Positions 51,775-61,940 of a DNA stretch of 64,000 nucleotides are shown here, in pieces. Below the pieces are notes generated by a model that was not told where the DNA came from, ran no database searches, and saw only the letters and a list, made by a program, of their open reading frames with translations. Numbering within the stretch: position 1 is the first letter of the stretch; the number at the start of each line of letters is the position of its first letter. Made by a program: the position numbers and the translations under genes. Source of the DNA: an uncultured Lactobacillus sp. (GTDB lineage: Bacteria; Bacillota; Bacilli; Lactobacillales; Lactobacillaceae); assembly GCA_946482465.1 (NCBI GenBank), contig CAMLRL010000002.1:62001-126000 (forward strand). Direction: 5' to 3'.

Positions 51775-52920
51775 ATGTATCTCAAGCATTTTATTGCGCA
51801 AAATTATCGCAATTTAGAACAGCTCGATGTTGATTTTGATCCTAATGTCAATATTTTTATTGGGCAAAATGCACAAGGAAAAACTAATCTACTTGAAGCA
51901 ATCTATTTTTTAGCATTAACACGATCCCATAGGACGAGTAGTGATAAAGAGTTGATTGCTTTTGGCAAAGATTTTGCAAATATTTCTGGTCATGTATACA
52001 AGAGCCAGGTTGATGTCTCGTTGCGTGTTTTACTAAGCAAAAAAGGTAAAAAAGTCTGGATTAATCGAGTGGAACAGGCTAAGTTATCCAAATATGTCGG
52101 ACAACTAAACGCCATTTTGTTTTCACCAGAAGATCTTGATTTAATCAAAGGTGCGCCTTCGTTAAGGCGCCGATTTATGGATCAAGAATTCGGTCAGATT
52201 AATGCGGAATATTTGTATTTTGCTGGTAAATATAAGCAAGTCTTACAGCAAAAAAACAATTACTTGAAGCAGTTAGCAAGTGGGGCTGCACATGACACCT
52301 TGTTTTTGGATGTTTTGTCAGATCAACTTGCAGGTGTTGCAGCAGAAGTGATTGTACGCAGATTCAAATTTCTGCATTTCTTAGATAATTATGCTCAAAA
52401 CGCTTATACGAGCATTAGTTCTAGCAATGAAAAACTTAAAATTAGTTATCGACCTTCAGTTAAAGACATAACAGAAGACGATGATGTTGAAACTGTTTAT
52501 CAAAAATTGCTTGCTAGTTTTCAGAAAAACAAGCAAATGGAACTGCTTAAAAAGACAACTTTAAGTGGGCCACATCGGGATGACATCGAATTTAAACTGG
52601 ATGGTAAGGATGCCCATTTATATGGGTCTCAAGGGCAGCAGCGTACGATTGCTCTGAGTGTTAAACTCGCTGAGATCCAACTGGTTCACCATCTGACTAG
52701 TGAATATCCATTACTTTTACTTGACGATGTAATGAGCGAACTCGATCATAGCCGCCAAAGTGCCTTACTTAACTATATCCATGGTAAGACACAAACTTTT
52801 ATTACAACAACAGATCTTGAGGGTATTTCCTGGGAAATAATCAAGAAGCCGAAGGTATACCGAATTAAATCTGGGAAGATTTATTTAGAAGAGGGGAAAA
52901 TGAATGGCAGACAAGAGTAA
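51775..52920 (+). CDS. recF: DNA replication and repair protein RecF
   Basis: [25 protein letters not shown]. Confidence 0.97.
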   Translation: MYLKHFIAQNYRNLEQLDVDFDPNVNIFIGQNAQGKTNLLEAIYFLALTRSHRTSSDKELIAFGKDFANISGHVYKSQVDVSLRVLLSKKGKKVWINRVEQAKLSKYVGQLNAILFSPEDLDLIKGAPSLRRRFMDQEFGQINAEYLYFAGKYKQVLQQKNNYLKQLASGAAHDTLFLDVLSDQLAGVAAEVIVRRFKFLHFLDNYAQNAYTSISSSNEKLKISYRPSVKDITEDDDVETVYQKLLASFQKNKQMELLKKTTLSGPHRDDIEFKLDGKDAHLYGSQGQQRTIALSVKLAEIQLVHHLTSEYPLLLLDDVMSELDHSRQSALLNYIHGKTQTFITTTDLEGISWEIIKKPKVYRIKSGKIYLEEGKMNGRQE

Positions 52921-54868
52921 CGAAGACCTCAATCAAATAGAAAAATATGAAAAAGAAGCCGATAAGTATGATGCCAGTCAGATTCAAGTCTTAGGTGGAC
53001 TTGAAGCTGTTCGTAAACGGCCCGGTATGTATATTGGCTCGACTAGCTCTCAAGGCCTTCATCACTTAGTTTGGGAAATAATTGATAACGGAATCGATGA
53101 AAGTTTAGCAGGTTTTGCGACAAAAATCGAAGTTACCATCAACGAAGATGGTAGTGTTACCGTTCAAGATGATGGACGTGGTATTCCAGTCGATATTGAA
53201 AAGAAGACTGGTCGTCCTGCGCTTGAAACTGTTTTTACAGTTCTTCATGCCGGTGGTAAATTCGGCGGTGGCGGATATAAGGTTTCTGGTGGTTTGCATG
53301 GTGTTGGTGCTTCAGTAGTTAACGCTTTATCTACAAAGCTTGATGTTACAACAATGCGTGATGGCAAAAAGTACTATATCGACTTTAATCATGGACGCGT
53401 AGACCATGAAATGAAAATGACTGGTTCGGTCCCACTTTCAGAGCATGGTACAATTGTTCATTTTTATCCAGATCCTGATATTTTCACCGAAACCACGTCT
53501 TTTGATGATCAAATCTTAAAGAATAGAATTCGTGAACTTGCCTTTTTAAACAAGGGTCTAAAATTAACCTTTACGGATAAACGTAAGGACAGTGCAGAAA
53601 CAGATGTTTATCACTATGAAGGTGGTATTCAAGAATATGTTTCATTTTTGAATCGCGACACAGAGGTTTTGTTTGATAAACCGATATATGTTGAAGGTGA
53701 CTTTAATGACATTAACGTCGAAGTTTCGTTGCAATATACACAAGGCTATAAAACAACCTTAATGACCTTTGCTAACAATATTCACACCTATGAAGGTGGG
53801 ATGCATGAAGCGGGCTTTAAGACCGCTTTAACACGTGTAGTTAATGACTACGCGCACAAGACTAAGTTGTTAAAAGATAATGATGATAACTTGTCAGGTG
53901 AGGACATTCGTGAAGGGATGACAGCGATTGTTTCAGTTAAGCACCCGAATCCGCAATTTGAGGGGCAAACCAAGACCAAGCTTGGTAATTCTGATGCTAG
54001 AACAGCTGTAGACCGTGCTTTTTCAGAAACATTCACCTCGTTTTTGATGGAAAATCCGCAGGTAGGACGCAAGATCGTTGAAAAAGCGCAATTAGCTGAA
54101 AGAGCCAGAACTGCTGCCAAAAGGGCACGTGAAGTTACAAGAAAAAAATCCGGACTGGAAATTGCCAATTTACCAGGTAAGTTAGCAGATAACACTAGTA
54201 ATGATCCAACAATTTCAGAATTATTTATCGTTGAGGGTAATTCAGCTGGTGGTTCTGCAAAGCAGGGACGTTCTCGTTTGACGCAAGCTATCTTGCCAAT
54301 TCGTGGAAAAATATTAAACGTTGAAAAAGCTTCAATGGATCGGATTTTGGCTAACGAAGAAATTCGTTCACTGTTTACTGCTTTGGGAACAGGTTTTGGT
54401 GCTGATTTTGACGTTTCAAAGTCTCGTTATCACAAATTAATCATCATGACGGATGCCGATGTTGATGGCGCGCATATTAGAACTTTATTGTTAACGCTGA
54501 TTTACAACTACATGCGTCCAATGATTGATAAAGGCTATGTTTATATTGCACGTCCACCTCTATATCAAGTTCGTCAGGGTAAGGTGATTAAGTACCTTGA
54601 TACCGATGAAGAGCTACACGATTACTTAGGTAGTTTGCAACCTAGTCCAAAACCGAACGTTCAACGATACAAAGGATTGGGCGAAATGGATGCTGACCAG
54701 TTATGGGATACAACAATGAATCCTGAAAATAGACGCCTTGATCGTGTTAGCCCTGAATATGCCAAAAACGTTGATGAAGTTTTTGAAATTTTAATGGGGA
54801 ATGAAGTTGCGCCAAGACGCAGTTTTATTGAAAATAATGCTAAATACGTTGAGAATTTGGATGCTTAG
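52904..54868 (+). CDS. gyrB: DNA gyrase subunit B
   Basis: [25 protein letters not shown]. Confidence 0.98.
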   Translation: MADKSNEDLNQIEKYEKEADKYDASQIQVLGGLEAVRKRPGMYIGSTSSQGLHHLVWEIIDNGIDESLAGFATKIEVTINEDGSVTVQDDGRGIPVDIEKKTGRPALETVFTVLHAGGKFGGGGYKVSGGLHGVGASVVNALSTKLDVTTMRDGKKYYIDFNHGRVDHEMKMTGSVPLSEHGTIVHFYPDPDIFTETTSFDDQILKNRIRELAFLNKGLKLTFTDKRKDSAETDVYHYEGGIQEYVSFLNRDTEVLFDKPIYVEGDFNDINVEVSLQYTQGYKTTLMTFANNIHTYEGGMHEAGFKTALTRVVNDYAHKTKLLKDNDDNLSGEDIREGMTAIVSVKHPNPQFEGQTKTKLGNSDARTAVDRAFSETFTSFLMENPQVGRKIVEKAQLAERARTAAKRAREVTRKKSGLEIANLPGKLADNTSNDPTISELFIVEGNSAGGSAKQGRSRLTQAILPIRGKILNVEKASMDRILANEEIRSLFTALGTGFGADFDVSKSRYHKLIIMTDADVDGAHIRTLLLTLIYNYMRPMIDKGYVYIARPPLYQVRQGKVIKYLDTDEELHDYLGSLQPSPKPNVQRYKGLGEMDADQLWDTTMNPENRRLDRVSPEYAKNVDEVFEILMGNEVAPRRSFIENNAKYVENLDA

Positions 54869-54877
54869 GAGGTTTAA

Positions 54878-57373
54878 ATGGACAACGACAATCAAAGTCA
54901 AGATCACAGAATTAGAAATGTCGATTTGACCAATGTGATGAACAGTTCGTTTTTGGACTATGCGATGTCAGTTATTGTGGCTCGGGCCTTGCCAGATGTG
55001 CGTGATGGCTTGAAGCCAGTTCAGCGTCGTATTCTTTATGGAATGAGCGAACTGGGTGTTACACCAGATAAACCATTTAAGAAATCTGCCAGAATTGTTG
55101 GGGAAGTTATGGGTAAGTTCCACCCGCACGGAGATTCCTCAATTTACTTGGCTATGGCGCATATGGCACAGGACTTCAGCTACCGGTATATGCTGGTTGA
55201 CGGCCACGGTAACTTTGGTTCTGTCGACGGTGATGAGCCAGCCGCAATGCGTTATACAGAGGCGCGGATGAGTAAAATTGCCGTTGAAATGTTGCGTGAT
55301 ATCAACAAAAATACGGTTGACTGGCAACGTAACTATGATGATTCAGAAAAAGAACCAGTTATTTTGCCAGCCAGAATTCCTAACCTTTTAGTCAACGGAA
55401 CTAGCGGAATTGCTGTCGGAATGACAACTAACATTCCACCACACAATCTTGCAGAAGTTATTCAAGGCATTCATATGCTGATGGATAATCCAGATGTTTC
55501 AACTAAAGAACTGATGAAGGCAATTCCAGGTCCAGATTTCCCAACTGGTGGTACCATTATGGGCCGTGGTGGAATTTACCGTGCCTATGAATCAGGACGA
55601 GGCAACATTGTTGTTAGAGCAAATACAACAATTGAAACTGAAAAAAGTGGTCGTGAACGAATTGTTGTAACCGAAATTCCTTACTTAGTAAATAAGGCTG
55701 AATTGGTTAAGAAAATTGCTGATCTAGCTCGCTCTAAGACAATAGACGGGATTACCGGTGTTCGTGATGAATCCGACCAGTCTGGGATGAGAATCACAAT
55801 CGACGTTCGTCGTGATGCTAGTGCAAGTGTTATCTTGAACAATTTATTTAAGCTAACTCAAATGCAGGCTAACTTTGGAATGAACATGGTTGCAATCGTT
55901 GATGGTGCGCCACATTTCCTTAGTCTTAAAGAGATGCTGCAATACTACTTGAAGCATCAAGAAGACGTTGTTACACGCAGAACTAAGTTTGACTTAGCTA
56001 AGGCTGAAGCAAGAGCACATATTCTAGAAGGTTTGAAGATTGCTCTTGACCATATTGATGAAATTGTTCATATTATTCGTCAAAGTGAATCAAGTGATAT
56101 TGCTAAGGCTGCCTTAATTAGTCGTTTCGGCTTAGATGACAAGCAATCACAAGCTATTTTGGACATGCGTCTGGTTCGTTTGACTGGATTAGAACGTGAC
56201 AAAGTTGAAGCTGAATACAACGAATTAAAGGTTAAGATTGACGATTACAAGGATATCTTAGCTAAGCCAGAGCGGATTAACGAAATCATCTATGAAGAAC
56301 TGCTTGATATTGAAAAGCGGTTTGGTGATGAGCGCCGGACCAAGATCGGTGAAGGTGAAGTTATTTCAATTGAAGATGAAGATCTAATTGAAAAACAAGA
56401 CGTTTTATTAACTTTGACACACAGCGGCTACATCAAACGGATGTTAATTAACGAATTTAAGACACAAAACCGTGGTGGTAAAGGCATTAAAGGAATGGGT
56501 GTTAAGGACGGCGACTTTATTGAAAAGCTGATCTACTCAAGTACTCACGATATGCTTTTATTCTTTACCAATAAGGGAAAGGTCTACTCGAAGAAAGCCT
56601 ACGAAATTCCTGAATTTGGTCGAACAGCGAAGGGCTTACCAATCGTTAACTTACTTCAACTTGAAAAAGGCGAGAAGATCCAGACCATTATCAATGTTGC
56701 AGAAGATGCCAATGATCAATACCTCTTCTTCATTACCAAGATGGGAACAGTAAAGCGCACTAGTGTTAGTGAATTTGCTAATATTAGAAATAGCGGTTTA
56801 ATTGCGTTAACCTTGCGTGATGGGGATGAATTGAGCAATGTTTTGACAACTGATGGCAAACAAGATGTCTTGATTGGAACCCATCTAGGCTATGCTGTTC
56901 GCTTCAACGAGTCAGCGGTTCGTTCAATGGGTCGAACTGCTGCTGGTGTACGCGGAATTAACTTACGTGAAAATGATTATGTTGTTGGTTCTGGTGTTGT
57001 TAAGGATAGCGATGAAGTTCTTGTTATTTCTGAAAAAGGTTATGGTAAACGCACCTCAGCTAGTGAATATCCAACTAAAGGGCGTGGTGGTAAAGGAATT
57101 AAGACCGCTAACGTTACGGAAAAGAATGGACCACTCTCTGGTGTAACTGTAATCGATGGAACACAAGATATCATGGTCATTACGGATGATGGAATCATGA
57201 TTCGTTTCAAGGTTGATAATGTTTCTCAAACTGGCCGTAGCACAATTGGTGTTCGCTTAATTAAGGTTGGCAATGACAGTAAAGTAGCTAGTCTTGCTGT
57301 TGTTCCAGCAGAAGCAGATCAAGAAGTTGGCGATGCAGAAGAAACTGAAACACCATCTGAAGAAAATAATTAA
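54878..57373 (+). CDS. gyrA: DNA gyrase subunit A
   Basis: [27 protein letters not shown]. Confidence 0.98.
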   Translation: MDNDNQSQDHRIRNVDLTNVMNSSFLDYAMSVIVARALPDVRDGLKPVQRRILYGMSELGVTPDKPFKKSARIVGEVMGKFHPHGDSSIYLAMAHMAQDFSYRYMLVDGHGNFGSVDGDEPAAMRYTEARMSKIAVEMLRDINKNTVDWQRNYDDSEKEPVILPARIPNLLVNGTSGIAVGMTTNIPPHNLAEVIQGIHMLMDNPDVSTKELMKAIPGPDFPTGGTIMGRGGIYRAYESGRGNIVVRANTTIETEKSGRERIVVTEIPYLVNKAELVKKIADLARSKTIDGITGVRDESDQSGMRITIDVRRDASASVILNNLFKLTQMQANFGMNMVAIVDGAPHFLSLKEMLQYYLKHQEDVVTRRTKFDLAKAEARAHILEGLKIALDHIDEIVHIIRQSESSDIAKAALISRFGLDDKQSQAILDMRLVRLTGLERDKVEAEYNELKVKIDDYKDILAKPERINEIIYEELLDIEKRFGDERRTKIGEGEVISIEDEDLIEKQDVLLTLTHSGYIKRMLINEFKTQNRGGKGIKGMGVKDGDFIEKLIYSSTHDMLLFFTNKGKVYSKKAYEIPEFGRTAKGLPIVNLLQLEKGEKIQTIINVAEDANDQYLFFITKMGTVKRTSVSEFANIRNSGLIALTLRDGDELSNVLTTDGKQDVLIGTHLGYAVRFNESAVRSMGRTAAGVRGINLRENDYVVGSGVVKDSDEVLVISEKGYGKRTSASEYPTKGRGGKGIKTANVTEKNGPLSGVTVIDGTQDIMVITDDGIMIRFKVDNVSQTGRSTIGVRLIKVGNDSKVASLAVVPAEADQEVGDAEETETPSEENN

Positions 57374-57572
57374 TAAAAACAAATAAAAATTATCAGGCTG
57401 TTTTACGTATTTACTGTTATGAGAATAAAAATTCTCGGAGGATCACGTGAAGATAGTTTGGTAATTTTTTGTTTCTGTGCTAGAATTAGAGATTGCGAGT
57501 AATAAAAAAGAATTACTCCTTGTTCTTGATTTTTAGCAAGAACCATTTAGTCCAAAAGGAGGTGCACTAGTA

Positions 57573-57866
57573 ATGACAACTACTAAGTATGAAATAACTT
57601 ACATTATCAAGCCTGATATTGATGAAGAATCAAAGAAAGCTTTAGTTGAAAACTATGATAAGGTTATTGCCGATAACGGTGGTACGATGGTTGAGTCAAA
57701 AGACTGGGAAAAGCGTCATTTCGCATATGAAATTAATAAATATCGTGAGGGTTTATATCACGTTATGACTTTCACTGCTGATAACGCTGATGCAGTTAAC
57801 GAATTTGACCGTTTATCCAAGATTGATACTGCCGTTTTACGTTCAATGACTGTTAAAGTTGGATAA
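57573..57866 (+). CDS. rpsF: 30S ribosomal protein S6
   Basis: [14 protein letters not shown]. Confidence 0.97.
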   Translation: MTTTKYEITYIIKPDIDEESKKALVENYDKVIADNGGTMVESKDWEKRHFAYEINKYREGLYHVMTFTADNADAVNEFDRLSKIDTAVLRSMTVKVG

Positions 57867-57920
57867 TTAAGAACAAAAACGTTATCGTTTTCGTGATTTA
57901 GGAAAGGAAGGACCTAAAGT

Positions 57921-58442
57921 ATGATTAATCGAGTTGTACTTGTTGGCCGTTTAACACGTGATCCTGAATTACGTACTACTGGGAGTGGAATCTCGGTTGC
58001 TACGTTTACTCTTGCCGTTGATCGTCAATATACTAACGCTCAAGGTGAGAGAGGTGCGGATTTTATCAGCTGTGTCATTTGGAGAAAATCAGCAGAAAAC
58101 TTCTGTAATTTTACATCTAAAGGTTCACTTGTTGGTATTGATGGCCGAATTCAAACCAGAAGTTACGATAATAAAGATGGGCAAAGAGTATATGTAACAG
58201 AAGTTGTCGTAGACAACTTTGCATTGCTTGAATCACGCAAAGATCGTGAAGCCCGTGGTCAAAATGGTGGATTTGCACCAACTGACAACGGAAACTTTGG
58301 TAATTCAAATACCAATAATCCGCAAAATATGGGAACATCTAATCAGAATAACCCAGTAGGTAATCAACCAGATTCTATGCAGGATCCGTTTGCTGGCTCG
58401 GGTGATACAATTGATATCTCTGATGATGATCTTCCATTCTAA
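57921..58442 (+). CDS. ssb: Single-stranded DNA-binding protein
   Basis: [19 protein letters not shown]-terminal DDDLPF. Confidence 0.98.
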   Translation: MINRVVLVGRLTRDPELRTTGSGISVATFTLAVDRQYTNAQGERGADFISCVIWRKSAENFCNFTSKGSLVGIDGRIQTRSYDNKDGQRVYVTEVVVDNFALLESRKDREARGQNGGFAPTDNGNFGNSNTNNPQNMGTSNQNNPVGNQPDSMQDPFAGSGDTIDISDDDLPF

Positions 58443-58464
58443 TTTCTAAGAAAGGACCGAGGAT

Positions 58465-58704
58465 ATGGCTCAACAAAGAAGAGGTGGCGGCCACCGTCGT
58501 CGTAAGGTTGACTTTATCGCAGCCAACCACATTGATTACGTTGACTACAAGGACGTTGATCTGTTGAAACGTTTTATCTCTGAAAGAGGTAAAATCTTAC
58601 CACGTCGTGTCACTGGCACCAGCGCTAAGAATCAACGTAAGGTAGCTAAGGCAATCGAAAGAGCTCGCATTATGGGCTTGTTGCCATTCGTTACTGAAGA
58701 CTAA
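58465..58704 (+). CDS. rpsR: 30S ribosomal protein S18
   Basis: [40 protein letters not shown]. Confidence 0.98.
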   Translation: MAQQRRGGGHRRRKVDFIAANHIDYVDYKDVDLLKRFISERGKILPRRVTGTSAKNQRKVAKAIERARIMGLLPFVTED

Positions 58705-58718
58705 AACAAATAGTTTTG

Positions 58719-58757
58719 AACCCTTTAGCCGGATTAAGTTTTGGCTAGAGGGTTTTT
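58719..58757 (+). terminator. rpsF-ssb-rpsR terminator
   Basis: AACCCTTTAGCC ... GGCTAGAGGGTTTTTT. Confidence 0.85.
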
Positions 58758-58884
58758 TAATGCTTAAAAAATTGAAAAGTCTCAGAAGCTTAGTGTTTTT
58801 GAGACTTTTTATATTTTAAAAATTAATTAATAATAAAAAATATATTAGTAAAAAAGAAAGCATATGATAAAATGAACCTTAAAG

Positions 58885-59042
58885 TACTGTCGTATAAGCT
58901 ATCATCATGTGGTAATGCAGCACATACATAGTACCTCAAGGTATCAGCCACAGGGTTAGTCTTATTACTAGGATGTATATTAACGTTCTATCTAAGTAAT
59001 TGTAAGCGTAGTTGATTACCTGTCAGCTATGCTTATTTTTTA
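58885..59042 (+). ncRNA. Structured leader RNA with terminator/attenuator before the DUF1430-type gene
   Basis: Several local hairpins (ATGTG/CACAT, TACC-tcaa-GGTA) then 12-bp TAAGCGTAGTTG/CAGCTATGCTTA followed by T6, ending just before RBS GGAG. Confidence 0.5.
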
Positions 59043-59053
59043 TGGAGATTCTT

Positions 59054-61153
59054 ATGAAAAAAATAGTTCTTGCCTGTCTAGCTATTGTTAACATTTTAAC
59101 TTACATGATGGTTATTAATTTCTATCAATCACGTGATTATGACCAGATAGCTAAAATGGGAGAAACAAGTGATTCTTTTCAAATATACTTGCAAGATAGT
59201 TCAGTTAATCCTGACAGTCAGATTAGCTTTTTTAAAGAACTTTCTCGGAAGTACGATGTATCTGTTATTTTGACTATTAGGGAACAAAATAATGTAGTTG
59301 AAAAATCAGTGATTGCTAGTCCTACTTCCTTTCCAGCTGCTTCTTTTCGATTAGATAAAGTTGATTTACAAAATGATCAAGACTTCTATGCAAGTTTCAA
59401 AACTAACAGTGCTAAGCAAAAAGGGAAAATTCCTGTTTTTGTTAAGGGTAACAAGATTGTCTTACAAAGTATGACACGATACTTTAAGAACAAAAAAACA
59501 GTCGATGGAGTCTACACGATTATTCCGGGAAAATCTAATCAAAAAGAACTTCTTAAGCAATTCTCTCAATTTTACGGAGTTTCACGTGATCAACTCTTAA
59601 AACAAACAATAGGACGAAAACAAGTATATTTTACAAGGGAAATCTGGGTTTTAAGTTTCATTTTTGTTCTAGCAAGTCTAGTCTTTATTCTAGTTAACGT
59701 TTATTACCCGATTTCACAATCAAGTTCAATTGGGATTAAAAAATTGAATGGCTGGAAAAACAAGGACATTTTTCTAGCAATGATCAAGCAAGGGGTAATA
59801 ATAATTGTTGTAACATCAATCATTATTAATCTTACAACTCTTCTGATTTTTTCATACCGACCAAATGGCTTTATTTTGACATGTATTCTAGTGCAAGCAC
59901 TAATTTTATTCCTGTATTTATTAGCTAATTCTGTTACTTATTTAATAATTAAACGTATATCTATCGGGGATTTATTAAAAGGAAAGTTTCATTTTGGTTA
60001 CGGTATCAGTCTTGCCTTGATAATAAAAATCTTGATGACCGTTGTTTCAACATTCTTGTTGATTAATATGTCAACGGAGATTAGCGACGCTGTGGCAAGC
60101 TACCAGTTACAACAGGAATGGGCTAAAGAAGGCAAACTAAAAACTGTTAATAGTGTTGGCCCGGTATTTATTACTGATGAAAAAGAGACAACTAAAACGA
60201 TGGCTGCTTGGTTTAGTAAAATGGCTCAGAACAAGGGCGTTTATTATGTAGAAAGTGGTTCTTACTCAACCAAAAATGTTTTACCAAAAAATGAAGCAAA
60301 TAAGAAACCGGAACAAAAATACGATTTGATGTCAGTCAACCGCAACTTTATTAGAGCAAAATTGCCAGAATTAAAAAGATATTTAGATGCGACTCAGCAT
60401 GCTTTTCTTGTTCCTTCTAAGTATCAAAAACATCCGCAAGAAATAAAATATTTTCTTCAAAATTACAGCTATAACAATCTAAGCAGTGCTCAACAGGGCA
60501 AAATAAACCCTCAACAACTTAAGATAAAGATTAAGTATTACCATGAAGATGTACAGCCAATCACTTATAATGTTCGACTAAAAAAGAGTTTTACTAATCC
60601 AATTATTGAGGTTGTTGAGGATCATAATTTGACTTTCTGGCAATCAATAGCCCTAAGTAATACAGATAAGACAAGTCCAATTAAGATTGAAGACAACCCT
60701 CAAACTAGTGAGTTATTAAAAAAGACAAGCAAAGAACCGCAGGTCAAACGATTGCAGATGAGGTTTGTGTCTCTAAATCAGATTTTGGCAACTAGTTCGG
60801 ATTCTGCTTACAAGGGCTTGCAAGTAGTTATCGTTGTCTTACTTATTATTTTTGTTATTAACTTATTTGCGACTATCTTTTTACTTCTTTATGTAATTTC
60901 TAATCAGCAAAAGAAGCTATCAGTTCTGCGCCTGTTGGGCTATCGCAAATTTGACCGTTATCAAGCAGAAACATTGATTCTGCTTGGTCTAGGACTAGGT
61001 GAAGTAATTACATTAATTTGTTTTAAAGTATCACTAATTCCAATACTTTTAGCAGTTTTAATGATGTTAGCGGACTTATTAGTATTTAGCTTAGTGGTCC
61101 AGCATGTGGAAGCGCGTGACTTGTCGTTCTTACTTAAAGGAGGGTTATCATGA
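59054..61153 (+). CDS. DUF1430-like bacteriocin-associated membrane protein / FtsX-type permease
   Basis: About 700 aa with FtsX-like C-terminal TM region; start ATG 59054 after TATGGAGATT. Confidence 0.75.
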   Translation: MKKIVLACLAIVNILTYMMVINFYQSRDYDQIAKMGETSDSFQIYLQDSSVNPDSQISFFKELSRKYDVSVILTIREQNNVVEKSVIASPTSFPAASFRLDKVDLQNDQDFYASFKTNSAKQKGKIPVFVKGNKIVLQSMTRYFKNKKTVDGVYTIIPGKSNQKELLKQFSQFYGVSRDQLLKQTIGRKQVYFTREIWVLSFIFVLASLVFILVNVYYPISQSSSIGIKKLNGWKNKDIFLAMIKQGVIIIVVTSIIINLTTLLIFSYRPNGFILTCILVQALILFLYLLANSVTYLIIKRISIGDLLKGKFHFGYGISLALIIKILMTVVSTFLLINMSTEISDAVASYQLQQEWAKEGKLKTVNSVGPVFITDEKETTKTMAAWFSKMAQNKGVYYVESGSYSTKNVLPKNEANKKPEQKYDLMSVNRNFIRAKLPELKRYLDATQHAFLVPSKYQKHPQEIKYFLQNYSYNNLSSAQQGKINPQQLKIKIKYYHEDVQPITYNVRLKKSFTNPIIEVVEDHNLTFWQSIALSNTDKTSPIKIEDNPQTSELLKKTSKEPQVKRLQMRFVSLNQILATSSDSAYKGLQVVIVVLLIIFVINLFATIFLLLYVISNQQKKLSVLRLLGYRKFDRYQAETLILLGLGLGEVITLICFKVSLIPILLAVLMMLADLLVFSLVVQHVEARDLSFLLKGGLS

Positions 61154-61782
61154 TCGAATTGAAAAATATCACTAAAAAATTTGAAAACAAAACGGTGTTT
61201 GCTAACTTTAATTTGCAGATTGACCAGAATGAGATGGTCGCAATTATAGGTCCAAGTGGTTCTGGCAAAAGCACATTGCTCAATATTTTAGGACTAATTG
61301 ATAAAGTTGATGATGGTGATTATCAATTTGAGCGGTATACCAACATTAAGCCTAATAGTAGACTAGCCCAAAAGATTATCAGGGAAAAAATCAGCTACCT
61401 TTTCCAAAATTTTGCCTTAATTGAAGAAGATACGGTCTTACAAAATTTGCTCTTATCATTAAAGTACGTCAAGCAAAGTAAAAAAGAGAAAACGGAAACC
61501 ATTACCGCTGCACTCCAAAAAGTAGGACTATCAGAATACTTGAACAGTAAAATTTATGAACTATCAGGTGGTCAGCAACAAAGAATAGCTGTTGCAAGAG
61601 CAATCATTAAACCAAGTGAACTGGTATTAGCAGACGAGCCGACCGGTTCTTTGGATAGTAAAAATCGTGATGAAATTATCAAGCTCCTCCTCGAACTTAA
61701 TGATGCTGGTAAAACGGTTATCGTTGTTACTCACGATAGTCATGTTGCCGAAAAGTGCCATCGGGTACTAGAGCTTAAGTAA
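61150..61782 (+). CDS. ABC transporter ATP-binding protein
   Basis: GPSGSGKSTLLNILG; LSGGQQQRIAVARAI; overlaps preceding gene. Confidence 0.93.
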   Translation: MIELKNITKKFENKTVFANFNLQIDQNEMVAIIGPSGSGKSTLLNILGLIDKVDDGDYQFERYTNIKPNSRLAQKIIREKISYLFQNFALIEEDTVLQNLLLSLKYVKQSKKEKTETITAALQKVGLSEYLNSKIYELSGGQQQRIAVARAIIKPSELVLADEPTGSLDSKNRDEIIKLLLELNDAGKTVIVVTHDSHVAEKCHRVLELK

Positions 61783-61808
61783 TTGGATATAGTAAGGTCA
61801 AACAACAA

Positions 61809-61836
61809 ATACGGAAAGTTTAGCTTTCCGTATTTT
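61809..61836 (+). terminator. Terminator
   Basis: ATACGGAAAG-ttta-GCTTTCCGTATTTT. Confidence 0.75.
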
Positions 61837-61940
61837 GCTATATGCAATCATCTAGAAGAATGAGGCAAAGGTTTCTTATCAAGTAAAACCAAGGTATAAT
61901 AATACTGATGTACTATACATTAATTTAGGAAGGATCTTAC

